A stretch of DNA of 64,000 nucleotides from Pseudocercospora fijiensis CIRAD86 (Eukaryota > Ascomycota > Dothideomycetes > Mycosphaerellales > Mycosphaerellaceae): assembly GCF_000340215.1 (NCBI RefSeq), contig NW_006921532.1:463844-527843 (forward strand). Direction: 5' to 3'. Of this stretch, positions 1 through 11,546 are shown one piece after another. The notes under the pieces were generated by a model. That model was not told where the DNA came from, did not search any database, and saw nothing but the letters and a program-made list of their open reading frames with translations. Positions within the stretch are counted from its first letter, which is position 1; every line of letters starts with the position of its first letter. The position numbers and the translations under genes are program-made.

Positions 1-202
1 ATAGGAGGCAAACTAGGGACGGAACGAAAGTCTTTCTTACCTCTACCTACTTAGGTTCTCTAGTGACGATTGGGGTTAAGAACGAGGCCAATCCGGAAGC
101 CGTTAACGAGCCGTTACTATACTAAGAGCTTCTAAGCGACAGTAGAAGCCCTCTTCGAAGAAGAAAGAAGCCCTTACCGCATAACAACTAGCTGCTAATA
201 AT

Positions 203-1801
203 GCTAATCGAGCTACTTACAAGCGCCGCCGAGAGCCGACTATTAAGTTAAGTAAAGGACCGGATACTAACGACGAGTTGCTAGCTACTAAGACCTAGCA
301 AACCTAGCAAACAGGTATCGATAATAAGGATAATATATCGGCTAAAGAAGAAGATAAAGCTATTAAACAAGAGCGAGAGGTCTTCGAGTACGTAATATAG
401 TAGATAATAGTTAATCCGGTTAACCTACGGTTGCTACTATCGAGCGAGTGCTATCCTTATAAGATTAGTAGCAATAGTAACTCCTACTGCGACGACTTCT
501 ACGATTAGTACGCTAATTGGCTTATAACTAGCTCTAACGGTAACGACTATAAGTTAGCTAGCTTAGAGATTGTTGCCTTAGCGGACAAGATTAAGACTAA
601 ATACTACTTCTATAGTACTAGTATTAAGAAGGTCAATTTCTAGTATACGTACGATATACTGTCTTCTTAGTATTCGCAAGGCAAGAAGGGCCTTAGATTA
701 GACTTTAAGCTGTCGGTTAAGCGCCGGAAGACAGTAACTATTAAAGAGCCGTCTCGTAGCATAGGTAGAGCCTCGTAGGGTCGTCGAAACCGGACAACTA
801 GAGCCCGTACGACAGCAACTTAACAATAACTAGACGCTCTACGTACGAGCTAGGTTAAAGCCGAGGGTTAATCTAAGGGCTTAGAAGCTAAAGCCGACGA
901 CAATAATGCCGCTTTAACTAGCTTACTATCGGATTAGCGCTACGAGTTAGCAAAGCGATAGCCGTATAAGAACAGATACTGCTAGAATAAGGGTGGGTTA
1001 TGCTAGTTTAGCGGTCCGGATAGAGCGGAAGATTACTATAAGATCTACCCTAAGATTGCCTCTCGTTAGGTTAAAGGCACGAGAGACGGCCGTCTAACTA
1101 TTAACGATCTAGGCTCCGCATTAGCATTAAAGATATAGAAGAATAGGGGTAGACAGCTTCTTAACCCGTTTAAGACTCTACGGACTGCTAGAACAACCGC
1201 TACTAGCTCTTCAACCCCTGTTGTAATCTATAATTACTATAACAATAGCTAGGTTAATGCTCCGAAGAAGCGCTCTCGTAGGTCTAGTCCGCTAGTAGCT
1301 TCTAGTCTACTAACGACTGCTATGCTATTAAGTCTATTTCCGGCTTTAATTGCTTCCTATTAGTCGTATATAGCGGATATAGAATTAATAGGCTTCTTTA
1401 GCTAGTTACGTAAAGAGTTAAGTAGCAGCTAGAGTGAACGATACGCAGATATAGCCAATATTAAGCGTGTCTTCGCTAAAGAGGGTAACTTCTTACTCAA
1501 GCAGCTAAGGAGGGTTAAATTAGACCGTTAGGTTGCTACTAGACTCAAAGAAGGGCAATACGATCGCTTTATTACTGTAGTAAAGCGATACATTAGCAGT
1601 TAAGTCCGTAAGCAGCGTCTTAACCGTATTAATAAGTCGTCTAACAGCCTATTCTATAGTTAGCTACAGAAGCGCTGTTTTAGTATAGAAGCGAGGTTAA
1701 GGGTGAATTTCCGGGTAGGTCGGCGGCTTAATAGCTAGTTCTTTAGCTTAACTAATGCCGATTGTCTTTCTACTAACACTACGTATTTTTGTATAGTATA
1801 A
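203..1801 (+). pseudogene. RIP-degraded ORF of unknown function, left of the gypsy element
   Basis: About 530 codons can be read in one uninterrupted frame from 203 to a TAA at 1799-1801 if in-frame TAG/TAA are taken as mutated Gln or Trp codons; I found no frameshift. The readable protein has a basic N-terminus, a Cys-containing block near 975-1060 (two Cys around a Gly-rich turn, followed by an acidic/aromatic stretch), a Ser/Thr-rich linker, and a C-terminal helical Arg/Lys/Gln-rich part. No family is recognised. The frame may extend further left, off the window. It lies in a repeat block upstream of an inserted retrotransposon, so it is probably an old transposon-associated gene rather than a host gene. 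The sequence shows the open frame; the repeat origin is inferred from RIP damage. Confidence 0.5.
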
Positions 1802-2251
1802 ATTAGAGGTGTATCAGATAGTTATAGTCTCGGCTTATATACTTGTAGGAATAAAAAAACAATGCGTTATAGTATCGCGCTAGCATTGAATTAGAAGCCG
1901 TCTAAACTATATATTAAGCCGAGACCTACTAAGCTAAACCGCCGGTGCAGACCGAGTAGAAGCCGAGATTCTAGCTAGAGTAGAGGCTAAGAAGTCGCGA
2001 ATGTCTAGTATATTGCTAGCGCTGTATCTTTACCGTAAGTGCATATTTTTTAAAACGGACAACGGGAGGTTATTTAGCGGTATCGATAGTGTTGTTTCCT
2101 ACCGAAGAGATAATATAGATATATTGTTATAGTATAGTAGTAATGCCCTATTAGTCGTTATAGATTCTAGCTTGCTTAGCAGGTACTCTCCGGATTGCGA
2201 CTCGATTGCGATACGAATTTTACGATATACTAATAGTACTAGTTTAAATAG

Positions 2252-2449
2252 TGTGATAAGGGTTATGTTAGCAGGTAGATAGGGTGGTCGTGAATCGGTA
2301 TAGTATTCGATAGAGATCTAAGAGGAGAGGGAGGAAGGCAGGCTAGTTAGCCTAACGCTAAGCGCCAAGCCCTGCCTAAGGCATTAAGACCCTAGCTTTA
2401 CTCGAGCCCGGTTACATGCCAATTACGTGTAACCTCTTTAGTCCTAATA
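2252..2449 (-). repeat. 3' LTR of the gypsy element
   Basis: This 198-bp repeat matches the copy at 9166-9365 with roughly ten differences. Apart from a small indel region near the outer end, all are transitions, consistent with RIP after insertion. Because the element is coded on the minus strand, this is its 3' LTR. A purine-rich tract on the minus strand immediately inside it (about 2450-2466) is the likely polypurine tract. Confidence 0.92.
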
Positions 2450-3689
2450 TACGCTTCCCTTCTAAAGGCCGCGCCCTCGTAGCCGGTCTTTGTTCTATTC
2501 TCAACCTCTGTCGCTACTAACTTAGCAGGTCTAGCAAGCTTCTTAGTCCGCGCTAAATTGAACACGCAATCACCGATTATATAACTATGTCAAACCTCAC
2601 TTCTAATACAATACAATGTCTAACTCTAACTGCGCCATCCCTATATATAATAAAGTAATATATAACTACAAGAATTAAAGACTATCGACTAATTATAATA
2701 CGAGCGTACCTTCCCTACTATAATAGGTAGGTATACGGGGTATTGCAGTACTGCCCCCGTTCTGCGTAATGTCGTACCGAGTTCTTTGCGTCTACTCTAA
2801 AAGACCTAGCTATGTCCGCTTCCGAGGGTTGTCCGCTTCCGAGGGTTTGTTCTTATTATTACGAGGGCTATTATTGTTCGTAGTTTCGCTAGCCCTAATT
2901 GGTTAGGTTTAGTAGCCTTCAATTGTTAATCTTATCTTATCTTTTTAGAAAAAACACAGCTCGTCTAGTTTCTATAGGTGAAGGCTATTATAAGTGCAGT
3001 AGTAGAGGTTCGCCTCGCTTAAAGGGTTAGATAGATCGAGGAGTAACCTATTGTCCGCAAGATCGACCCCGGCTAGCTTAGCTCTATAGTTTTGCCCTTA
3101 GTTAGTCTATTAGTCGCTCAATCTTTTAACTTAGTTAAAGTTTTAACTTGGCCTTAAAGTTTTGATTAAACCTTTAATAGGCTTAAAGCTTTAATCAAAG
3201 TTTGATTAAAGGTGCCTTAGGCTCGTAGTATAGGTAAGGTTGCGTCTGCAGGCGCAGCGACAATAGTAGGTAATGTTAACAATAGTAGCGCTAGTCGTCT
3301 TAGCGCTAACTTTACCTTGCTTCTAATTTCCTTCTTCGACTAACAATACACTCCGCAACACCGTTACTAATATAGCCGCGCCGGCCGCGCCGATTGCCTC
3401 GGCCTCGAGGCCTCGATAGAATAAGGGAACAAGAGGGGGACCTAAATACTAGGAGAAGGGCCTTATAGGGCGCGTTAGTAGAGAGGTGGTTTCCTAAAAG
3501 AGTAGTGGATAGTTAACGCGTTATAGCGCGCTTATTGACACTCGGCGCGCGTTTACTATAGTAGTATAGTCTTATTGTCCTAGTTTGCCGGCCTCTGATT
3601 AGTTAGCTAATAGCACCCCGGGGGTAGCATTGTTCCTAGGCTTAGTAGTAACATTATAAGCTCTTAGCCTTCTTTGTGTTCTTCACGCT

Positions 3690-6600
3690 AGTCTAATACT
3701 TATCCAACAACTTAGTTATATCCTTAAACGAGTCTTTAGCCTCCTATAAATCCCATTTAGGCGAATAGCCTTGCTATCTCAATAGGTATTCCTTCTTGCC
3801 CTACCTAGTCCGATACTTTAGGATACGTTCTATAGACTATAGCTCTTCGCTATTAGCTAGTATGTCCTCGGATTTAGTAGGTGCTTCATCGCCTTCGCGC
3901 TAGTAGTATAGTTTAAGGAGGGAGATATAGAAGGTGTCGTAGATAGTGTAATAAGGTGGAAGCTATAACTAGTAGGCCTAGCTATTGCCCTTCGGTTCTC
4001 GGATGCGAAATAGGCCAATGTATCTTAGTACGAGCTTGGGCCTTGTTTTACTATTAGGCGATAGGTGTTTGCGGATGCGGAGGTTCTTAGTGCTAAGCAT
4101 AACTATATCGCTTTGTTTGAAGGTTATTAGTGTATAACGCTTACCGTAGTAGGCCTTTTAGTATTCTTAAGCCTTTATCAAATTCTCAGCTATCTTAGTA
4201 TAGATTTCTCGCATCTTCTAGATACGTTCTATTGCCGCTAGTGTTTCCGGTACTTGACGCGCTTCCCTTTCCTTACGCTCGGCCTCGAGCGATAGTAGGT
4301 CTTGTAGCATAGCAGCGTTCTAGCCTATTATAGCTATATATAGTAACACCTTAGTCGATAAGTGGACGCTATTGTTATATACGAATTCAGCTAGTTGTAG
4401 GAGGTTGACTTAGTCCTCGGGGTTCTTATTAATGTAACTACGTAGGTACTGCTATAGGGTAGCATTCTGCCTCTCTGTTTGACCGTTAGTCTGTAGATAG
4501 AAGGCTGTTAATAGCCGATGCTTTAGTCTTAGCTGCAAGCAAATCTCGCTCTAATAGTAAGATATTAGTGTCGATCTACGATCGGACACGATCCCCTTAG
4601 GGGTTCCCTAATAGGTATAGAAGATATCAGTCTATAGCGCCTCTGCTATATTAATAGCAGTCTAATCCTTGCGCGCCGGGATGTATCGAGCGCCTTTAGT
4701 AAATCGATCTACTATAACAAGGATAGCATTATACACATCCTTGCTACCCCTACGCTTAGTAGGAGGAAGGCCTATAATAAAGTCTATTGTTAGCTTAGCA
4801 AATAGCTTCTTTAGAACAGGGAGCGAAGACAACTCGCCGAACGGTAAGTGCTTCGGTGCTTTAACTCGCTAGTATACTGTATAGGTCTATATATACTCCT
4901 TTATATGCCGCTCACTATTTAGCTAGTAGTATGTGCGCGATAGTAACTCGTACGACCTCTCTATGCTATAGTGACTAGCGAGCTCACTATTATAGTGCCT
5001 CTTTAAAAGCTCTTATCTGATCGATTGTTTAGCGGGGACATAATATCTGCCCTTAAACTTTAAGTGACCTTTGTCGTCGATCGACTAGTTGTTACTCTTG
5101 CTAGATCGAGTCGTTCGCCTACTTATAAGCCTATTAATACGGTCAATAGCAAAGGCGTCCCTCTACTAAGCCCGTAAAAGCTTATCTATAAACGATTAAC
5201 TATCCCTATTTGTAAGGTTATTTAACAGCACCCTAGCTATTAAACGAGGTACGCATTGTATGTATCTAATAGCACTAGCAGCCGGAACTACTGCAACCTC
5301 TTCTATAGTGCTGTCGCTATATAGACTATTACTATAGATAGCAATGTCCTTAATCGAGTTATTATAGCTCGAGCGATCTACGTCCTTCTTAACGTACACT
5401 AGAAGAACGACAACTCCGCTATAGTATTTGTTGCCGCCGCGGGGTCCGGAAGTCCGCTTATCCTACGCTTGCTTATTAACAATACGGGCTATAGCAATCT
5501 TATACTGCAGGGTTAGAAACAATAAATTGATATACTAAGTCTCGCTATCGTAATCAGGTCGCCTCGATAGGCTATTAGCAGGGTTACTTACGCCTAGCCG
5601 ATATAACACATTAAAATCAAACCCGGCGAGGTAGACGGCCTATCTAGCCTATCGACCTATAACCCTTATAACCTTAGTAATGCTACGTAGGTTGTTATAG
5701 TCTATATAGACCTGAATTGTGTACTAAGCACTATTAAGATAGTAGCGCCAATACTTAAAGGCTTCTACGATTGCTAAGAGCTCTTGCTCGTAGGTCTCGT
5801 ATCGACGTTCTACATCGATTATCTTTCGCGAAAAGAAGGCAATCGGGTGCTAGTAATAGTCATTATCTGATTGCTGTAATATAATAGCCGATACAGCGAA
5901 CTGTAAAGCGTTAGTCTCAATTCGGATCTGCTTGCTTGGCACGAAATAGTGCAATAAGGGGACATTAGTAAAGCGTTGCTTTAGGCCGTCAAAAGCGGCT
6001 TATGCTCTATCGGTCTATTTAAACTCTCTAGTTAGGTTGGCCTTAGTTTTAGTAAGCTTAGTTAGGGGCATTATATGCCGTAAATAGCCCTTAATAAAGC
6101 GACGATAGAAATTAGCGAAGCCGAGGAACGACTATAGTTCCTTAATTGACGTAGGAACAGGCTATTTAGTAATAGTTTTAATCCGATCAGGATTAGCCTT
6201 AATACCCTTAGTTGATACGAGGAAGCTAAGGAAGGACACCTCCTTAGTAGCAAAGGTACATTTAGAAGGTTTATAATACAGTTTATAGGCTCGCAGGCGG
6301 TCGAGGACCTTACGTACTACGGCCTAGTGTTCTGTAATATTAGGTGAATGTGTGTAAACTAGGATGTTATCTAGGTAAACTATACAGAGATAGTCCAATA
6401 GGCCTAAAAGGGCTCGATTAATATAGGACTAGAATGTTGCAGGGGCATTGGCTAGGCTAAATAGCATAACTAAGTATTCGAAATAGCTATAGCGAGTACG
6501 GAAGGCTATTTTCCATTCGTTACCCTTACGAATGCGGATACGATAGTACGCATCCTTAATGTCTAGTATAGTGTAGTAGTAAGCCCTAGAAAGGCGATCG

Positions 6601-8911
6601 AGGGTCTTATTAATAAGGGGGAGTAGACAGCGGTCTTTAATAGTAACAGCGTTAAGCCTACGATAGTCGATATATAGGCGTAGGCTACTATCCTTCTTTA
6701 GTACGAATAGGATAGGTGCACTAGCAGGGCTGTTACTATACCGAATTCGACTATTAGCTAGGTTTTCCTCTAGGTACTTACGCAACATAGCAAGCTCTCG
6801 CTTACTAAGGTTATAGAGGGGGCCAAAAGGAACCTCCTTGCCCTTTATAATATTAATCTTATAATCCGTCTCCTTGAACATAGGCAATGTCGATGCTAGG
6901 TAGTGTTCAAACATATTAATATAGGTCTCTCGGATAGGCTCTAGTATGCGAGCAAGCTAATTAGGATTATTAGGGGGTGTAGGTTTATCGTTATTACTAC
7001 CGAGCAGGTCGGTAGTCGGATTAGCTAGGGCAGGTGTCAGGTTGCTAATAAACAGGACCCTGATATCGTTAGGGCACTCGCTAATATTAATGTGTTTAAT
7101 GTCCTCTTTCCTAGCGATTCTAAATCGCTACTTCTAGAGGCCTAGGTCTATAGCCACAGCGTAGTACTTAAGAATAGGGTTACTAATAACAATATCGGAT
7201 AGGAGGCTGTCTATGTCTACTGCGTAGGCAGTGAAGTCTAGTAGGCGTTCATTTCCGAGGTCGTCCTTTAGAGCTATAGGAACATAGTAGGCCCTATAGG
7301 TTAAGTGCCGAGCGTTATTAAACTAAGCAAGGGTTGGCAGGTTAGTCTTCGGCAGTTATCGAAGGTCTAATTGCTTAGCTAGGCGATAGCTAATAAGGGC
7401 ACTGACTGAATTTCCTAGATCTAGCATAACCTTAGTTTAATAGGTAGTGCCCTTCGTGTCCTATACAAGGCAGGAGCGTGTTATAGCTAGTACAATGTCG
7501 ATAGTCTTACGCCGTACAAGGCTAACAGTTAGTGCGGCGCTTACTCTTTTTTCGACTAATTGAAAGAGCCGACTAGGGTAGCATTAGCGGCTAAAAGGTG
7601 TTTCCTATACTTAGCGGAAGCACGGTTAATTCGGGCCTAGTCCTTAGGTTTGTCGCATTGGCCTAGTAGATAGCTAGTGCTATTACAATTGAAGCACTTC
7701 AATCCGGTCGGGAGATTGTTACTATAGCTGTTGTTGCTGCTATTATTAGTCGAGCGGTTAGCATTGTAGGGATACGAGCCCCTTCTACGGCCCCTATTAC
7801 GGCCTCCTCTATATAGCCGTCGGCTACGGCTTCTTCTACGGTCGTTGTTACTATTTCTATTGTTAGCATTGTTGTCTTAGTAGGAACCTTAGTTTCCTCC
7901 GCTACGGCTACTACGGCTACTACGGTTAGTACTAGCTAGTCGGATCCTTGATTCTAGTCGTTGCTGAAGCTAAACAGCTCGTTTAGCTGTTTCCACTTCA
8001 ACTATGAATTGAATACGTATTAGGTTAGCTTGTTCGAATATACGGCGACGGTCTAATTCGAGGATAAGTTCCTATCTAAGTTTTAGGCGTATTTCCGAGA
8101 TCTATATAGAATTAGTCTTAGCCGGAAGGTCGTCTTTAAGGGTTTTTAAATAGGCTTCAAATGAGCGAGCCGATTGATTAGTCTTCTATTTAGCTCGAAG
8201 ATACAGGTCCTAAGCATATTATTGCCTTAGTATAGGGTTTCTAAGGGTATCTAGCATAATGGTTTTATAGGTCTGCTACTAAACAGCAGTCTAGTCATTA
8301 AGGGAGTCGAAATGGTTATCCTATGTGCGCTTTAGGTCGCTATTGATATACTGCATAGCGTAGACAACTAGTGAATAGTTATCTAGAAGGGCCCTCGGTG
8401 CATTTCGTTAGTTAAGCTTACAATCGCGTATATAATTATTGTATTGCTTACGACTAGAGCCATTAAATACGGTATAGTCCTTAAGCTTAGTATCCTTCTT
8501 TTAGACAGGTAGTAAAGAAGGTCCTACTGTTAGCTTAGCAGTAGTTATTAGAGATTCCTAGAGGCGGCGAATCTCGAGAAGATTATCCTTTAGCTATTGT
8601 TCTTAACGCAAGGTAGTAAGCCTGTTTTAGGTAGCTTCTTAAAGTCTCGCTACTAGCTAGGGACTAAAGGCTAGTTAGCTATATCGACGGTTAACAATAT
8701 TGTTAAGAATGTCGTCGATAGGCAATTCTAGGTCGTTACCTAGGATTATAGGTTCTTCTTTAACAGGCTCTCCGGCAGGCTCTTTAGTAGGAGGCACTTT
8801 AGCAGGCACTTTAGCGGGAACTGTGCTACTAGCGTTGTTATTGCTAGCGCTGCTAGCGGCAGCACGGTTATTGTTTCGTAACGAGCCGGCTATTATAATA
8901 AGGGGTAGCAC
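3690..8911 (-). pseudogene. gypsy gag-pol polyprotein remnant
   Basis: Read on the minus strand from about 8911. A Gln/Arg-rich Gag is followed near 7690-7650 by a CCHC knuckle in which the His is now Tyr. Reverse transcriptase lies at about 6900-6250; the block 6429-6914 is still open for 161 aa and shows DYRRLN and LDIKDAYYRI, and the YLDD catalytic box near 6365-6385 now reads YLDN. RNase H (about 5990-5690) has its first Asp changed to Asn. The integrase H2C2 region lies near 5000-4890 and its D, D, E signature near 4765, 4590 and 4480. A C-terminal chromodomain (GKKEYLLR...GYSPK) lies at about 3850-3720. Many in-frame TAG/TAA stops interrupt it, and every catalytic change is a C-to-T or G-to-A transition. 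Nothing functional can be made. Confidence 0.9.
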
Positions 8912-9165
8912 TAATAATGTATTATAGGCCCCTAAAATGCGGATGTAGCGGAATTAGTAGATATCGGCTTAGTGCGATTGATTTAGTATAATAGGCCGTA
9001 TAGAAGGCCTTACTTAATAATTGGTACGGTTGTTTAATAGAATAGTACGTATAGGTCCCGTTCTTCGGGCGTAATATAGTCAAATCGATGGTTTTCGTAG
9101 CTATACCGCTAAAAGCTTGAAATAAGGACTATCTAGCTGCTGCCCTTAAAGGGTAGATCGAATAC

Positions 9166-9365
9166 TGTATAATAAGGGTTATATTAGCAGGTAGATAGGG
9201 TAGTCGTGAATCGGTATAGTATTCGATAGAGATCTAAGAGGAGAGGGAGGAAGGCAGGCTAGTTAGCCTAACGCTAAGCGCCAAGCCCTGCCTGAGGCAT
9301 CAAGACCCTAGCTTTACTCGAGCCCGGTCACATACTAATTACGTATAACCTCTTTAGTCCTAACA
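9166..9365 (-). repeat. 5' LTR of the gypsy element
   Basis: This 200-bp repeat is the partner of 2252-2449. Transcription of the element would start here and run toward lower coordinates. I could not assign a tRNA primer-binding site with confidence in the sequence just inside it (about 9150-9165). Confidence 0.92.
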
Positions 9366-9420
9366 AATAGCCTCGAGGTACCGCTAGCGATTCAAACTGC
9401 TTCTAAACTACTAAATTCTA

Positions 9421-9810
9421 GGCTCTTTAATCGCGATAGCTACCTATAGCGTATTAGAGGTATACTAACTAGGTATCTCGGTAGATTCGACTAATCTCGA
9501 GTAGATTGCGGATAGTTAGGACGATAAGGAGATTGTTACTATACCTATTCAACCTCCGCTAGGCGTAGAAGGGCATATCGACACGTCTACTATATTACTA
9601 TCGTTAGCTAATTTAAGAGGCTTATCGCTATAGCTAGTACTACTAAATCTATAGTATATAGAAGCGATTATAAAGGACTATGCTACTAATATTGCGCGTG
9701 CTATAGTAGAAGAATTAAGATAGGAGATTGAAGACTTAAAAGGCCGTATTGCTAAGCTAGAGATAGTCGTTAGTATAAGCGAGTCTTTAAAGGACTAGGT
9801 ATTATAATTA
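9421..9810 (+). pseudogene. Short RIP-degraded ORF with a coiled-coil C-terminus
   Basis: About 130 codons can be followed in one frame with only TAG/TAA interruptions. The decoded C-terminus (about 9690-9790) is rich in Glu/Leu/Lys heptads and looks like a coiled coil. It begins just right of the gypsy insertion and ends at the mariner 3' end. It might be the distal part of the gene interrupted by the retrotransposon, but the left-hand frame could not be joined convincingly. No family recognised. Confidence 0.3.
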
Positions 9811-9819
9811 GTGTCTCTA

Positions 9820-10900
9820 ACCTGCCTTCTAAAACTATGCTTCTGCGTTGTCTTCTATATTCAACTCGTTTACTACGTACCTTATAAACTGTCCGAAGTC
9901 TATAAAGCAATTAGCCTCGTTAATGTTCTTCTTAACCTATACTTTTAGCGACGAGAACGACAACTTAATAGGATTAAAGTCTAGTAAGTACGGCGGCAGT
10001 ATCTTTAGGTAGACACCTGCTTGTCGACACGCTTCTTTTACGCTATTAGTGCGGTAGATTGACGCGTTATCTATTACTAACACTATACTAGGCTCCATTT
10101 GCGGTAGGACCGTGTTCTTAAGCTAAGACTCGAACATAGCTCTAGTAATAGAACCTTAGTAGATAAGGGTGCCTCGAAGATATCTATTAACGCCGATAGT
10201 AGGCAATACACTCTACCTTTTCGAGCGCACCGTCGAGCCCTCTTCTTAAACCGGGCGGTTAATAGGTCTATATCTAAACTTACGCTATCTAGTGCGTTTA
10301 TTCGAGGCACTTTTATCGACAGTTATAACCCTATCCGCAGATATACCTATTTGCTATATTCTAAAGCTATCGCGCAGTTCACTATTCTACTTATAAGCGA
10401 TACGGAAGGCCTTCTTCCTCGTCTATTTGTAGTCCTTTAAGATACGCGATATTGTCGGCTAGCTTACTATAATACTAAACTCGTCCTATAAATACTATAT
10501 TACCTTATCTTAGTACGCCGTCGGTCGGTCTATAAGGAAGTCGAATATACGCTATAGTAAGAGCTAGGTTAGTCGGGTAGGCGCGAAATAGTCGGGCAGG
10601 CGCGAAATAGTCGGAATACCTATATCTTTATATATTAGTAATAGGCGCTATAGACGACCGAGTCTAGCGAGATCGCTAATATAGAACATACTAAACAAGA
10701 GGTAGTTATTATAGAGCTTGTCGATAGTCCGCCTAGCGACATTTATAGTATCGGAAATAGCATTATTAGATAGTATACCTTCGTTAAAGAAGCGCTTAAT
10801 CTCGTTAAGCTAATCGTCCGGCAGGCGCGCTATTATTAGCAACACCTCTAATAGCTCTATACTATTAAAAAGGCGACAACATAGCTAATACGGTATTTGG
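9820..10900 (-). pseudogene. Dead Tc1/mariner-type DD34E transposase
   Basis: On the minus strand a DDE transposase is readable. The first Asp lies in a VDKS block (about 10325). A GxLIYQGS-like strand is followed by LVIDNASIYRT (about 10085-10050) and then LPPY..DFNPIKLSFSSLK (about 10000-9955). The spacing between the second Asp and the third catalytic position is 34 residues, the Tc1 arrangement. The third residue is Lys instead of Glu, a G-to-A change. Gln/Trp codons have become stops. The transposase is identified from the DNAS and PY.D.NPIE motifs. Terminal inverted repeats were not located. Confidence 0.82.
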
Positions 10901-11096
10901 ACATAGTGGTAGAGATCTACGAATGCCAAGAACACCGGCTTGCTAACTAATTATAGTGACAGCTGGTAGGAAACTGAAACTCGGTTCTCCGACTGCATAG
11001 CGCGACTTATTGAATAGCACAATAGCCAGGCAAAGCTTATGGGGTAAGCGGGCTAGCTCGAGTTACGAATGCTGACTCCTACTTCTCCAAGGTACA

Positions 11097-11546
11097 TTCA
11101 GCGACGATGACACAGTGCCCAAAGACGCACCTAGCAAGCTCTGGTGGAAACTTCTCGAGGAAGCCTTTGAAAAAATCGGCAGGCCCATACCAAAAATCCA
11201 TCGCTTTCCCAAGCTTTTAGAAGACGCTGGTTTCGAAAATGTTCACTTCCAGATGATCAAGAGGCCGGTCAACGACTGGCCTAAGGACCCCAAGATGAAA
11301 GAGATTGGGAGGTATTCACGTCTGAACTACCTTGAAGGATTGGAAGGATTTACTATGGCACCCTTCACAAGAGTGCTCGGCTGGACTCCAGAAGAGGCGC
11401 AGGTACTGATTGCTAAAGTGAGGAACGAGACAGTGACGCGGAAATTTCACGGTTGGCAGAAAGGCGTGGTGTGTTACGCGCAGAAGCCGCTGGGATCTGC
11501 CGCCGTAGCTGGAACTGCAGCGCCTCCCCCCACGAATCAAGCATGA
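11097..11546 (+). pseudogene. C-terminal part of a SAM-dependent methyltransferase, truncated at the repeat border
   Basis: This frame encodes the C-terminal ~145 residues of a LaeA/UMTA-like methyltransferase: an N-terminal strand ending in an acidic SDDDT turn, a long helix (LWWKLLEEAFEKIGR), a DAGF-type motif, the typical EGFTMAPFTRVLGWTPEEAQ segment, and a terminal strand ending in QKP. The SAM-binding N-terminal half (motif I GxGxG) is missing. Immediately upstream is a plausible intron (GTAAGC near 11044, a CTGAC branch, acceptor near 11090-11100), and further upstream the sequence turns into RIP-damaged mariner DNA. The gene has most likely lost its 5' half to the neighbouring repeat. 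No Met starts the frame. A functional short protein is unlikely. Confidence 0.7.

Larger units (their letters stand above)
2252..9365 (-). mobile_element. Complete, RIP-damaged Ty3/gypsy chromodomain LTR retrotransposon
   Basis: Two direct repeats of about 200 bp bound 6.7 kb of internal sequence. The termini are TGT...A(T/C)A and the insertion is flanked by a perfect 5-bp duplication AATAG (2247-2251 and 9366-9370), as expected for integrase-mediated insertion. The gag-pol order on the minus strand is gag, zinc knuckle, protease region, reverse transcriptase, RNase H, integrase, chromodomain, the order of Ty3/gypsy chromoviruses of fungi. Both LTRs and the interior carry C-to-T/G-to-A transitions, so the copy is dead. 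It is nested in older degraded sequence on both sides. Confidence 0.93.

Noticed and set aside
3360..3425. GC-rich palindromic stretch inside the gypsy 3' region
   Set aside because: Local CG/GC palindromes (GGCCTCGAGGCC) are explained by the untranslated region of the element; no further meaning could be supported.
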